Source of the DNA: an uncultured Coriobacteriaceae bacterium | GTDB lineage: Bacteria; Actinomycetota; Coriobacteriia; Coriobacteriales; Atopobiaceae | Direction: 5' to 3' | DNA length: 64,000 nucleotides | NCBI GenBank assembly: GCA_902786015.1 | Contig: CADAAU010000009.1 | Coordinates: forward strand, 1 to 64,000 | Part shown: positions 55,215 through 63,696 of the stretch, one piece after another | Layout: every line of letters begins with the position of its first letter | Position numbering within the stretch: the first letter of the stretch is position 1 | Program-made: the position numbers and the translations under genes | The notes under the pieces: generated by a model | Databases searched by the model: none | Told to the model about the DNA's origin: nothing | Seen by the model: only the letters and a program-made list of their open reading frames with translations

Positions 55215-55910
55215 TTAGCGTGCGAAGTGCTCGCGGATGTCGGCTGCTGCATGTGCGGGCGCAATAGCACCCATGATGGCACGCCCCACAATTACGAGGT
55301 CGGGCCCGTGGTCGACTACCTCGTCGACGTTGTCCTCGTCAATGCGTCCCACGATGGCCGCTTTTGCATTGCCGCGGATGTTTGCGCGGATGAGGTCAAG
55401 TTCGCGAAGCGGGTAGCTGTAACCAAATACTGTGCGTATGGCTTGTGCGATGCCTGGTCTGGCATCAGAAAAGGGGTTACTGGCTTGAGCGAGGTCCTCG
55501 TAACCAGTGTGACCGCAAATGTATTCCACCCCTATGTCTTCGAGCTCTCGTACCCGAGTCGGTATATCGACTACGCCGGTGAGGTCGGCCATGATACAGC
55601 CACCCGCGAGGGTTGCAGCCGCAACAGCTCCTTCTATGGTTTGGTCGGAGGCTATGCCCATAACGGTGACCATGGTGGCGCCATGTTCAAAACAATGCGA
55701 CGCAATGTAGTGGCCGGAGTTCACGATTTTTGCGTCGGCGCAAATGCCAATCTGGGGGAATTCGTGTCGAAGGTTTTCCACAAGAGAAAGCCCGGCATCA
55801 ATGAGCAGCGGATTTCCCACCTCAACGATATCGACAAATTCGTGCACCTGTTCCAAGACCTCAACGCAATGTTCTAGATTGGGTGTGTCGAGCGTTACTT
55901 GCAGCTGCAT
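55215..55910 (-). CDS. HPS/KGPDC-family (OMP decarboxylase superfamily) protein
   Basis: The 231-residue barrel protein starts MQLQVTLDTPNLEHCVEVLE and has VDIVEVGNPLL, ICADAKIVNSGHY, DLTGVVDIPTR, YICGHTGYEDLA and LVIVGRAIMGA. It is closest to 3-hexulose-6-phosphate synthase (HxlA), with 3-keto-L-gulonate-6-phosphate decarboxylase (UlaD) as alternative. The family motif D-x-K-x-x-D reads DAKIVN here, with Asn for the last Asp. No hexuloisomerase gene is adjacent. A GCGATGGGGA-type hairpin lies upstream at 55973. Confidence 0.78.
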   Translation of the reverse strand: MQLQVTLDTPNLEHCVEVLEQVHEFVDIVEVGNPLLIDAGLSLVENLRHEFPQIGICADAKIVNSGHYIASHCFEHGATMVTVMGIASDQTIEGAVAAATLAGGCIMADLTGVVDIPTRVRELEDIGVEYICGHTGYEDLAQASNPFSDARPGIAQAIRTVFGYSYPLRELDLIRANIRGNAKAAIVGRIDEDNVDEVVDHGPDLVIVGRAIMGAIAPAHAAADIREHFAR

Positions 55911-55972
55911 GAAATGCCTTTCGTGGTGGGGATGATGTAACTATACTATCACGTTCACGATCAAGCGGTGGA

Positions 55973-56001
55973 CAAGCGATGGGGAGTATCCCCATCGCTT
56001 G
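55973..56001. repeat. GCGATGGGGA-family hairpin (perfect)
   Basis: CAAGCGATGGGGA (55973-55985), loop GTA, TCCCCATCGCTTG (55989-56001): a perfect 13-bp stem. It looks like the arms of the 59233-59324 element without its centre. It lies 17 bp beyond the pth stop. Confidence 0.8.
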
Positions 56002-56018
56002 CCACTGGAAGTAAGTGC

Positions 56019-56558
56019 CTAAAGCAAACCTTCCACAACGTCGGCGGCATGCTCGCACGTTATGTCGAATTCCTCGACAAAACTCCCCTTGAGCTTGCGG
56101 AGTGCCCAGTCTGCAACGCTCATCTTTCCGGGTGGCCGCCCAATCCCAATGCGAACGCGTCCAAAGTCAGCTGTACCAAGCTTGGCCTTTATGGAGCGCA
56201 GGCCGTTATGGGCATTGAGTCCGCCCCCAAACTTCTCGCGAACCTCTCCGACCGCTAGGTCCACCTCATCATGGACGACAAGCAATTCCTCGGGCTGGAA
56301 GCGAAGCTCACGCATGAGCTTGGAGAGTGGTCCTCCCGAGGTGTTCATGTATCCTTGGGGCTTTGCCAGCATGATTTCTCGTCCAGCGACGTGAGCGTTG
56401 GCTACAAGACATCCTGCCCGGTTCTTCCAATAGCTGACGCCGTGACGTTCGCCGAGTTTATCGACGGTAATAAACCCGGCGTTATGCCGTGTCAGCGCAT
56501 ACTGCTCTCCCGGATTGCCCAACCCGCACACAATTCGAATCTGTTTCTGTTCTGCCAT
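56019..56558 (-). CDS. pth: Peptidyl-tRNA hydrolase
   Basis: The 179-residue enzyme frees tRNA from prematurely released peptidyl-tRNA. Asn in GLGNPGEQY, catalytic His in TRHNAGF (about 26), KPQGYMNTSG and Asp in VVHDEVDL (about 99) are all present, as is GGGLNAHNGLRSIKAKLGT (N-for-G variant of the usual GGHNGL). It is downstream of prs on the same strand but separated by a terminator-like hairpin. Confidence 0.96.
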   Translation of the reverse strand: MAEQKQIRIVCGLGNPGEQYALTRHNAGFITVDKLGERHGVSYWKNRAGCLVANAHVAGREIMLAKPQGYMNTSGGPLSKLMRELRFQPEELLVVHDEVDLAVGEVREKFGGGLNAHNGLRSIKAKLGTADFGRVRIGIGRPPGKMSVADWALRKLKGSFVEEFDITCEHAADVVEGLL

Positions 56559-56594
56559 AAGGTCGTGTTCCTCGCAATCTTATTGCGCGTCCAC

Positions 56595-56662
56595 CAAAAA
56601 ATCCCTTCTTGTCCCGTGCAAATCGCGAAGCGAATGCTGAGCAATGAGACAAGAAGGGATTT
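56595..56662 (-). terminator. Terminator between prs and pth
   Basis: On the plus strand AAATCCCTTCTTGTC (56599-56613) and GACAAGAAGGGATTT (56648-56662) are perfect 15-bp arms. Read on the minus strand, the stem ends in a run of six T. Confidence 0.75.
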
Positions 56663-56696
56663 CCTTGAGCGGACTGAGATGCTTTTACAGGTTGAT

Positions 56697-57692
56697 TTAC
56701 AGGTTGAGGTCGCCGCCAAAGATTTCGGTAGTAGGTTCGTTGCAGTAGACGTGATGAATCGCTTCGGCCAACTCGCGGGCAACGGACACCATCTTGATTT
56801 TTGAGCCGGGCTGGTTTGCGACGGCACACGGGACGGAGTCGGTGATGACACACTCCTCGATGGGGGCAGCTTCAAGGCGCTCGATGGCGGGGCCGGTAAA
56901 CAGGCCGTGGGTGGCGCAGACGTAGATGTCACCGGCACCCATCTCCTTGAGCTTATTGAGCGAGCCACACAGCGTGCCAGCGGTATCGATCATGTCATCG
57001 TTGATGATGCAGGTCTTGCCCTCGATGTCACCGATGATGCCCATGACCTCGGCCTCGTTGTGCCTGGGACGGCTCTTGTGGGCAATAGCCACCGAGCAGC
57101 CCAGATGATCGGCGAGTTTCTTTGCGGCCTTAGCACGACCCATGTCGGGCGAGACGACCACGGTATTGTCCCAGTCGAAGTTCTTGGCCATAAAGTAGTC
57201 GCCCAGCAGATAGAGTGCGGTGAGGTGGGTGACAGGAATGTCAAAGAATCCCTGGATTTGGCCTTGGTGAAGGTCGAGTGTAATGATGCGGTCGAAGCCT
57301 GCGGTCTCGAGCAAGTTTGCAACGAGGCGTGCCGTTATGGGCTCGCGCGAGTCAGACTTGCGATCTTGGCGAGCATAGGCGTAATGGGGGATGACGGCGG
57401 TGAGCGTGCCTACGGATGCACGCGTTGCGGCGTCGGCCGCTACCAAAAGCTCCATGAGCAGGTCGTTGATGTTGGACCCTGCGATGGACTGAACGATAAA
57501 GACCTCATCACCGCGAATGGACTCATTGAATTTGGCGTAGGTTTCACCGTTCGCGAACTTCTCGAGTGTGAGGCCCGAAAGCTCAAGATGCAGAATCTGA
57601 GCGATGCGACGCGCCAGCTCGGGATTGCCGGTTCCAGAATAGAGCTTGATTTCCTTCTCGACGTTCAGAGGCCTACTCAGGTTCTCGTACAT
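56697..57692 (-). CDS. prs: Ribose-phosphate pyrophosphokinase
   Basis: The 331-residue enzyme makes PRPP from ribose 5-phosphate and ATP for nucleotide, His and Trp synthesis. IKLYSGTGNPELARRIAQIL at the start, DEVFIVQSIAGSNINDLLME, YARQDRKSDSREPITARLVA, the PRPP loop INDDMIDTAGTLCGS and the flexible PDMGRAKAAKKLADHLG are typical. Its ATG directly follows the glmU stop, so the two are cotranscribed. Confidence 0.97.
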   Translation of the reverse strand: MYENLSRPLNVEKEIKLYSGTGNPELARRIAQILHLELSGLTLEKFANGETYAKFNESIRGDEVFIVQSIAGSNINDLLMELLVAADAATRASVGTLTAVIPHYAYARQDRKSDSREPITARLVANLLETAGFDRIITLDLHQGQIQGFFDIPVTHLTALYLLGDYFMAKNFDWDNTVVVSPDMGRAKAAKKLADHLGCSVAIAHKSRPRHNEAEVMGIIGDIEGKTCIINDDMIDTAGTLCGSLNKLKEMGAGDIYVCATHGLFTGPAIERLEAAPIEECVITDSVPCAVANQPGSKIKMVSVARELAEAIHHVYCNEPTTEIFGGDLNL

Positions 57693-59084
57693 TTACTCTT
57701 CCTCCTGCATCCGTTTACGGCGGGCGGCCGCCCATCCCTTAATCACCTGCTGCTTTGATCGCTCGAGGGCAAGCGCGTCCGCCGGCACGTCGCTCGTAAT
57801 GCACGAGCTGGCACCAACCAGCGCGCCATCGCCGATGGTAACGGGCGCAACCATCATGGTGTCTGAGCCGATGAATACATCGTTACCAATGACAGTGGGG
57901 CTCTTGTGCTTGCCATCGTAATTGCACGTAATGGAGCCAGCTCCGATGTTTACGCCCGAACCCATGGTAGTGTCTCCGATATAGGAGAGGTGCGGCACCT
58001 TGGATCCCTCGCCGATGGTGGAGTTCTTTATTTCGACGTGCGTGCCCACGTGCGCGCCCGCCAACAGATGGGTCCCAGGGCGCAGATAGGCACGCGGGCC
58101 GACGGTGACGCCGTGCTCGATAACGGTGTCGTATCCAACAGTCTCTTCGACGCTGCAGCCATCTGCCACCTGTACGTTCGTCAAGCGCGTGTTGGGGCCG
58201 ACGTTGCAGTCCTCGCCGATGGTCGTGTTACCCCAAAGCATGGTTTGTGGCAGGAGCTCGGTGTCGCGACCGACCTGAACCTCGGGGCCGACCCATACTT
58301 GGTTGGGGTCGAGCATGGTGACGCCGTTGTCCATGAGGCGATTATTGATGCGCTCCTGCATGATCTTTGTAGCAGTGGCGAGTTGGGCGCGAGAATTGAC
58401 ACCCAGCATCTCTGCGTAGTCGTCGGAGCACAAGGCACTCACCGGCTCGCCCATGGAGCGGTAGATTTCTACCATGTCGGTGAGGTAGTACTCGCCTTGG
58501 GCGTTGTTGGTGCCGATTTTGTCGATGTTGGCCGTAAGTCTGCCACCGCAGAAGCAGTACATGCCCGAGTTGCACTCGGTAAGAGTGGCTTGCTCCTCTG
58601 GCGTGCAGTCCTTGTGCTCCACGATGGCCTCGACGGCTCCGTTTGCGTCTCGGCGAATGCGGCCGTAGCCAGTGGGATCGGGTGGGCACATGGTGAGTAC
58701 CGTGCATGCGTAGTGGTTCGTGCGCGTCTCGTCAATGAGCGCGGCGATGGTCTCTGGCCTGACGAGCGGGGTGTCGCCGTACAAGATGGCCGTGGGACCG
58801 TCGAATCTACCAATGGCGTCACGCACGCAGCGCACGGCATGGCCGGTTCCGAGTCGTTCGGTTTGCTCCACGCACTCTACATCTGCATCATCGGCAAAAA
58901 CCGCACGGACTTCATCGGCGCCGTTGCCAACGACGACGATGATGCGGTCGACGCCAGCCTTTCGAGCGGCATCAACGGTCCACCAAACAAGTGGCTTGCC
59001 TAAAAGCTTGTGTACGACCTTTGGATGAGCGGACTTCATGCGCGTTCCTTCGCCGGCGGCGAGGACGATTGCATTTATGGGCAT
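57693..59084 (-). CDS. glmU: Bifunctional UDP-GlcNAc pyrophosphorylase / GlcN-1-P acetyltransferase
   Basis: The 463-residue enzyme performs the last two steps to UDP-GlcNAc, the precursor of peptidoglycan and wall polymers. The N-terminal uridyltransferase has LAAGEGTRMKSAHPKVVHKL and the metal Asp in LYGDTPLV. The C-terminal left-handed helix has hexapeptide repeats (VGPNTRLTNVQVADGCSVEE, GVNIGAGSITCNYDGKHKSP). It overlaps nothing and abuts prs with no gap; order glmU-prs-pth is common. Confidence 0.97.
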   Translation of the reverse strand: MPINAIVLAAGEGTRMKSAHPKVVHKLLGKPLVWWTVDAARKAGVDRIIVVVGNGADEVRAVFADDADVECVEQTERLGTGHAVRCVRDAIGRFDGPTAILYGDTPLVRPETIAALIDETRTNHYACTVLTMCPPDPTGYGRIRRDANGAVEAIVEHKDCTPEEQATLTECNSGMYCFCGGRLTANIDKIGTNNAQGEYYLTDMVEIYRSMGEPVSALCSDDYAEMLGVNSRAQLATATKIMQERINNRLMDNGVTMLDPNQVWVGPEVQVGRDTELLPQTMLWGNTTIGEDCNVGPNTRLTNVQVADGCSVEETVGYDTVIEHGVTVGPRAYLRPGTHLLAGAHVGTHVEIKNSTIGEGSKVPHLSYIGDTTMGSGVNIGAGSITCNYDGKHKSPTVIGNDVFIGSDTMMVAPVTIGDGALVGASSCITSDVPADALALERSKQQVIKGWAAARRKRMQEEE

Positions 59085-59431
59085 AGCGCCTCCAAAACGG
59101 GTGTGTTTCTAGTCCCAAACAATGTCTATTCTAGCCTAGTTCCTACCGCACAGGAACAAAAATCAACCGAATACGGAAAATCAGATTTTCTCAAGAATCC
59201 GTTGTGCTATTTACCCGGTTGCGCGGAAGACACAAGCGATGGGGATACTCCTCTTTGCCTTACTCGTTGGCCCGCGAGCAAGCCCATAGGCCGTTCAGGC
59301 AAAGGGGAGTATCCCCATCGCTTGCCATTAACGTTCTACTTACTGCCTGATTGTGCCAAATCCGACTCCGTGATGTATGATAGGTGCCCGTCGTCATTCC
59401 ATCACGTTCCCAATGTAGAGGAGCGACCTCC
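59085..59431. other. Divergent intergenic region with hairpin element
   Basis: It lies between glmU and a small membrane-protein gene. Apart from the hairpin at 59233-59324 no feature was identified; promoters for both sides must be here. Confidence 0.5.
59233..59324. repeat. Long GCGATGGGGA-family inverted repeat
   Basis: Arms of 27 bp (59233-59259, from CAAGCGATGGGGATACTCC to CTTTGCC; 59298-59324) match with one mismatch, around 38 nt. GCCATT follows, as GCC follows the other family members. Confidence 0.8.
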
Positions 59432-59626
59432 ATGCGTAGATTTAGCCCCGTCACTAGAGCGCTTATTATTGCCGCGCTGTTTGGTGTCACCATTCTGGCC
59501 GCGCAGTATATGAGAGCGGTAATCATCGAGCACAAGCCGTTTGAGCCCGATTGGCTCATTGTGGGAGCCGCCTGCGCGCTGAGCTTCGTGGCAGACTTTA
59601 TGAGGGAAAAGATGCTCCTCAAATAG
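59432..59626 (+). CDS. Small two-span membrane protein
   Basis: The 64-residue protein has two hydrophobic segments (RALIIAALFGVTILAAQYM and DWLIVGAACALSFVADFM) and a basic start (MRRFSPVTR). ATG 59432 has GAGGAG 8 bp upstream; a 16-residue longer frame lacks such a site. Its stop touches the stop of the convergent permease gene. Function unknown. Confidence 0.65.
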   Translation: MRRFSPVTRALIIAALFGVTILAAQYMRAVIIEHKPFEPDWLIVGAACALSFVADFMREKMLLK

Positions 59627-62278
59627 CTAGAACCGGTTTATGTCGGTGAGCTTGAAGCGTGGAATCCTTCGGAGCGCGATGAGTCCCATTACGAGGGCGA
59701 ATGCTCCGCTGATTCCCGCGCCCATGAGGCAGGCGCGTGCGTTGATGCTGTGTACGAACATCACGTTGGTGGGTTCGACGGAGCGCACGCTCACAAATCC
59801 GGCGGCGGCCCCAAGGGCGATTCCCAACAGGATGCCCACGAGCGTAAGAAAGACCATGTCGCAAGAGACGTATCTCTTTGCGTCGCGAACCGAGAAGCCG
59901 CAGATCATTAGGACGATAAGTTCGCGCTTCTTTTCTTGGATGAACATCAGGTCGAGGTTGAGTAGCACGACGATGGCCATGAGGGCCGCGAGGCCAACGT
60001 ATACGAGTACTACGGTCCTCGAAATCTTGGCGAATTGGTTAAAGGCCCTTTGGGAGAGGTACTTGTCGTTGCTGATTCCGTTGAGTCCTGGCGTGCGCGC
60101 GAGCTCATTTGCGAGCGATACTATGTCGGCGCTTCCCGAATCCACGAGCAGTGCGTTTGCGGTCGGCTTGAAGGCGTACGTCTTCTCGAAGGCTTTCGAT
60201 CCCATAATGACGTCAGGCGTCACGAGGTAGTGTGTGTAGAAGCCCAATATGGGAAGCTCATGAATCTCGCCCGCCATGTCGATGATGCGTACGGAGTCTC
60301 CCTCCTTGAGTCCCGAGGACTGGCCGAATCCAGCTGCGACCCATACGCCGTTCTGACTTAGGTCCACCTCGCCGCCCGAGGTGGTGCGCGCATGGTAACG
60401 CTCAAAGAAGCGTTCGTCGTTGGTGGGGACAAACATGCGAGCGGGCATCGAGGCCCTTTCGTCGCCGGTCGTTCCCAGTACCACCGTGCGAACGAGGACG
60501 GGAGCTGTGGGCATCGACTTCTTTTCGAACGCTTTCTGGACGGACTCCTGCGCCTTCTTGTATGACGTATCGAGGTTGGCGATGGCGTCGAACGCATATA
60601 CCTTCGCATATTGCTGGTTAAAGCTGCCAAGCACGTTGTTGTTGAGCGTGAGCGCGCATACGACCAGTGCCGTACAACCGGCAACTCCCATGAGTGTGCC
60701 AACGACGCGCCGCTTGTCGTTGAGGCAGTTGTTGACAACGGTCTTTCCCAAAAGGGGCATGCGTTGCCAGATCTTCCACGTCTCAAAGAAGTGGGGCTTG
60801 GCCGTGGGAGGCTTCGTACCGGCCAAAAGCTCGATGGTCCTGCGCTTGAGCATGCCGTGGCACGAGAGCCATGTGGCCGCCAGAATGAGTGTGAGCTCGA
60901 CTCCGCCAATCCCGAGCGCCTGGGGTGCGGATGCGTAACTCGGATACGTTCCGAGCACGAAGCAGTTGGCAAGTGGGGGATTGAGGATTGCCTGTACTAC
61001 CAGAACTGCTGCAGCGGCACCTGCCAGCACACCAATCGTGACCGCGACGGCGGCGTAGACCAAGTAGCCCATGGTGACCTCACCCACAAAGAGCCCCAGA
61101 GCCTTCTTTGTGCCCACCTGTACGATCTGCTCGTGTACCATGCGTGATATCGCGGAGTAGCACACGAGCAGACCCACTACCACAAAGAGCGCGGCCATCG
61201 AGAAGCGCAGGCGCTCCAAGATGTCGATGAGCATCTGCGCAAACATGATTCCCCCGTTATGGGAGCGGTCGGACACAAACGCCTGCGCCCCTCCCTTGTC
61301 GAACAGGTCCTTGAGGTTTTGGATTCGTTGGGGCGCCTCGTCGATGGTGACCTGCTGTCCCATGATGGTGAAGGTCATGTTTCCCGATTCGTCGATGACG
61401 CCCTGGAGCTGCCTGACGGCCTGTTTTTCTTCCTTGTTTAGGCCCTTAAGATTCTTGGGGTCCTTGAGAGCCTTCGAGAGCTTTGTACGAGACTCATCAA
61501 AGAGGTCATAGAGTGCGGTGAGCTGTTCGGTAAGATCCGTCCCTACGCGCTTGCTCAGCCGGCCAGAGATCGGCGCCACGTTCTTGCGATAATCCTCGGA
61601 AAACGGCGAGAGACCGGCAGTGCCTTTACACCGCACATACAAGCAGACGCTCGAGTCGAATGACAGGGCGTCTCCAAGGCCCTCCTCGGTGACAAACATG
61701 ACGCACGAAATCGGCCCGCCCATGGAGACGCCGTATGTGGAGGGGCTCTTTGCCAAATAGGAGGGCGATTCGACGAGCGCGCAGACGGTATAGGACTCTT
61801 GTGACAGATCGGGGTCTGAGCCGTCGGCGATCGAGAGCCTGTCGCCCACGTTGACGTTGTTGTTGTGTGCCCAATGGGCCATGACGGCGATTTGGTCGGA
61901 CTCGGTGGGGAGCGATCCCTCCACCACCACAGGCTGGCTTAGGGTGGGAGCAATGGACTGGACCTTTGCTCTTGTCGTCTCCTTACCAACCTTGAACTGG
62001 CAAGTGGTGGCGAATCCGGTTTCCATGAGCTCTACGCCTTCGACGCGTGAAAGCTCGTCGATTTGTCCTTCGGTAAGGAGGCGGGGCACGGTGATTTCTA
62101 TATCGCTGAAGTTTGCCTGCTCAAAGGAGTGCTCCATGGCCGTTTGCAGTGCCATTGCGCTCCAGTGCAAGCCCAAGAAAACCGCAACGCCGAGTGCCAC
62201 GAACATCATAATCGAAAAGAACGGGACGAATGTCGCTCGGATGTTGGCAAATACCTCGTAAAGCTGTGTCTTCTTCAT
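59627..62278 (-). CDS. ABC transporter permease, FtsX/MacB type
   Basis: The 883-residue membrane protein has the two-module layout of large FtsX-family permeases: a first membrane span (FFSIMMFVALGVAVFLGLHW), a large extracellular domain (residues about 50-370), three spans near 380-510, a second extracellular domain (about 560-750) and three more spans with RELIVLMICGFSVRDAKRYV near the end. Such proteins export lipids or peptides or act in resistance, with an ATPase subunit. No ATPase gene lies next to it, which is unusual. ATG 62278 follows AGGA. Confidence 0.88.
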   Translation of the reverse strand: MKKTQLYEVFANIRATFVPFFSIMMFVALGVAVFLGLHWSAMALQTAMEHSFEQANFSDIEITVPRLLTEGQIDELSRVEGVELMETGFATTCQFKVGKETTRAKVQSIAPTLSQPVVVEGSLPTESDQIAVMAHWAHNNNVNVGDRLSIADGSDPDLSQESYTVCALVESPSYLAKSPSTYGVSMGGPISCVMFVTEEGLGDALSFDSSVCLYVRCKGTAGLSPFSEDYRKNVAPISGRLSKRVGTDLTEQLTALYDLFDESRTKLSKALKDPKNLKGLNKEEKQAVRQLQGVIDESGNMTFTIMGQQVTIDEAPQRIQNLKDLFDKGGAQAFVSDRSHNGGIMFAQMLIDILERLRFSMAALFVVVGLLVCYSAISRMVHEQIVQVGTKKALGLFVGEVTMGYLVYAAVAVTIGVLAGAAAAVLVVQAILNPPLANCFVLGTYPSYASAPQALGIGGVELTLILAATWLSCHGMLKRRTIELLAGTKPPTAKPHFFETWKIWQRMPLLGKTVVNNCLNDKRRVVGTLMGVAGCTALVVCALTLNNNVLGSFNQQYAKVYAFDAIANLDTSYKKAQESVQKAFEKKSMPTAPVLVRTVVLGTTGDERASMPARMFVPTNDERFFERYHARTTSGGEVDLSQNGVWVAAGFGQSSGLKEGDSVRIIDMAGEIHELPILGFYTHYLVTPDVIMGSKAFEKTYAFKPTANALLVDSGSADIVSLANELARTPGLNGISNDKYLSQRAFNQFAKISRTVVLVYVGLAALMAIVVLLNLDLMFIQEKKRELIVLMICGFSVRDAKRYVSCDMVFLTLVGILLGIALGAAAGFVSVRSVEPTNVMFVHSINARACLMGAGISGAFALVMGLIALRRIPRFKLTDINRF

Positions 62279-62612
62279 GGTAGTCCTACCAAACGAGCTC
62301 GGTCGCGCGTGCGTCTGTTGCGCAGGCGAACGACGAGAGTGGCCATTCTGCATATCTCTTTATTTGCCTGCCATATGCCACGGGCATGAGGGGGCCAGAA
62401 ACTCATCAGATAATGATACTCCCTACAGACTCGTCCGAAAACGCCGTGCCCGTGAGGGACATAAGCAAAGGGGAAACAGTCCCCATCGCTTGCCCTGATA
62501 ACCCCTGCAAGCATGTCCACATAACATCGTGCTTAAAATTCGTCCTTGGAACCGTGGGGGAGACATGGGGTACTATCGTAGGTGTCTAATATTCCAATAG
62601 AAGGAGATGCCG
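62279..62612. other. Intergenic region before deoC
   Basis: It holds a member of the GCGATGGGGA hairpin family at 62463-62492 and the AGAAGGAG ribosome-binding site of deoC (62599-62606). Nothing else was recognised. Confidence 0.5.
62463..62492. repeat. GCGATGGGGA-family hairpin (diverged)
   Basis: AAGCAAAGGGG (62463-62473) and CCCCATCGCTT (62481-62491) flank AAACAGT. The left arm has decayed relative to AAGCGATGGGG. GCCC follows. Confidence 0.6.
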
Positions 62613-63323
62613 ATGAGCACATGGACGCTCGATGATTTCGCCCGGCTCGTTGATCATACCAACTTGCATGCCGATGCCACGGAGGATGACATGGCCACTC
62701 TCTGTGACGAGGCCAAGCGCTACCACTTTAGGATGGTGGCCATCAATCAGGTGCAGGCACGTTTTTGTTCGCGCTACCTCGAGAGGACCGACATTCACAC
62801 CGGCGCTGCCATCGCCTTTCCGCTGGGACAGACCTCCATTGCGGCAAAGGTCTTCGAGACGCGTGACGCTTTGGCACAAGGGGCCAACGAGATCGACTAT
62901 GTGGTCAATCTTACGCAGGTGCGTCAGCACAACTGGGAGTACGTGGAAGATGAGATGCGCCAGATTGTTGCGGCATGCAACGAAGCCGGCGTGCCATCAA
63001 AAGTGATCTTTGAGAACTGCTACCTCACGCGTGACGAGAAGATTCGCCTGTGTCAGATTGCACGCGAGGTGCGACCCACCTACATAAAGACGTCCACAGG
63101 CTTTGGAACGGGCGGGGCCACTGTCGAGGATGTCGCGCTCATGCACGAGCACGTGGGCGACGAGGTTCTCGTGAAGGCCGCGGGTGGCATTCGGGATGCC
63201 GAGACGTTCCTTGCCATGGTTCGGGCAGGTGCTCGACGTATTGGCACCTCAGCAGGCGTGACCATTATGGAGGAGCTTCGCGAACGTATGGAGACCGAGG
63301 GGGTCGACAGCTTCGAGCTTTGA
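62613..63323 (+). CDS. deoC: Deoxyribose-phosphate aldolase
   Basis: The 236-residue enzyme splits 2-deoxyribose 5-phosphate into glyceraldehyde 3-phosphate and acetaldehyde in nucleoside use. [12 protein letters not shown] at the start, Asp in [10 protein letters not shown], the Schiff-base Lys in [14 protein letters not shown] and the second Lys in [13 protein letters not shown] are present. ATG 62613 was preferred over ATG 62607 because the AAGGAG site lies 6 bp before it and too close to the other. No other deo genes are adjacent. Confidence 0.95.
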   Translation: MSTWTLDDFARLVDHTNLHADATEDDMATLCDEAKRYHFRMVAINQVQARFCSRYLERTDIHTGAAIAFPLGQTSIAAKVFETRDALAQGANEIDYVVNLTQVRQHNWEYVEDEMRQIVAACNEAGVPSKVIFENCYLTRDEKIRLCQIAREVRPTYIKTSTGFGTGGATVEDVALMHEHVGDEVLVKAAGGIRDAETFLAMVRAGARRIGTSAGVTIMEELRERMETEGVDSFEL

Positions 63324-63696
63324 TTTACCCACGTGGAACACACTCTCGGGAAAGTAAGTGCGGACGAGACCTTCTATGGCGCGCAGCGTTTGTTGGACGA
63401 GAACGACGAGCCCTTGGAAGGGGCCGAACGGCCGACGTAGGCGCTGAGCTTTTGAGGATGTGGCGCGGTAGTGTGTTACAGAAAGGCATGTCGCTTGTCG
63501 CTAGGCAGGGACCTGCCTTTTTCGAGCCGCATGACGTGCTTCGAGCACAAAAACGAGCCCTCTTGTATTGATGCCCTGAGGTATGACTTGATGCTGATGA
63601 CGCCTTCGTTATCTACTATAATTAATGTATCCGTCGGCACAGGGGCTCCGACGGCAGCCTACCAGTATTCCAGAACGCCCCACAGGAGGAACTGCC
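63324..63696. other. Gene-free stretch with a terminator
   Basis: A 35-codon frame from GTG 63333 (ending DENDEPLEGAERPT) lacks a ribosome-binding site and is not called. A terminator-like hairpin lies at 63503. TATAAT at about 63616 may be the -10 of the last gene, without a clear -35. Confidence 0.45.
63503..63523 (+). terminator. Intrinsic terminator
   Basis: AGGCAG (63503-63508), loop GGAC, CTGCCT (63513-63518), then a T run. No annotated gene precedes it closely, so a short transcript may end here. Confidence 0.6.

Noticed and set aside
63333..63440. A 35-codon frame ending DENDEPLEGAERPT
   Set aside because: No ribosome-binding site and no homologue recognised; kept only as a remark.
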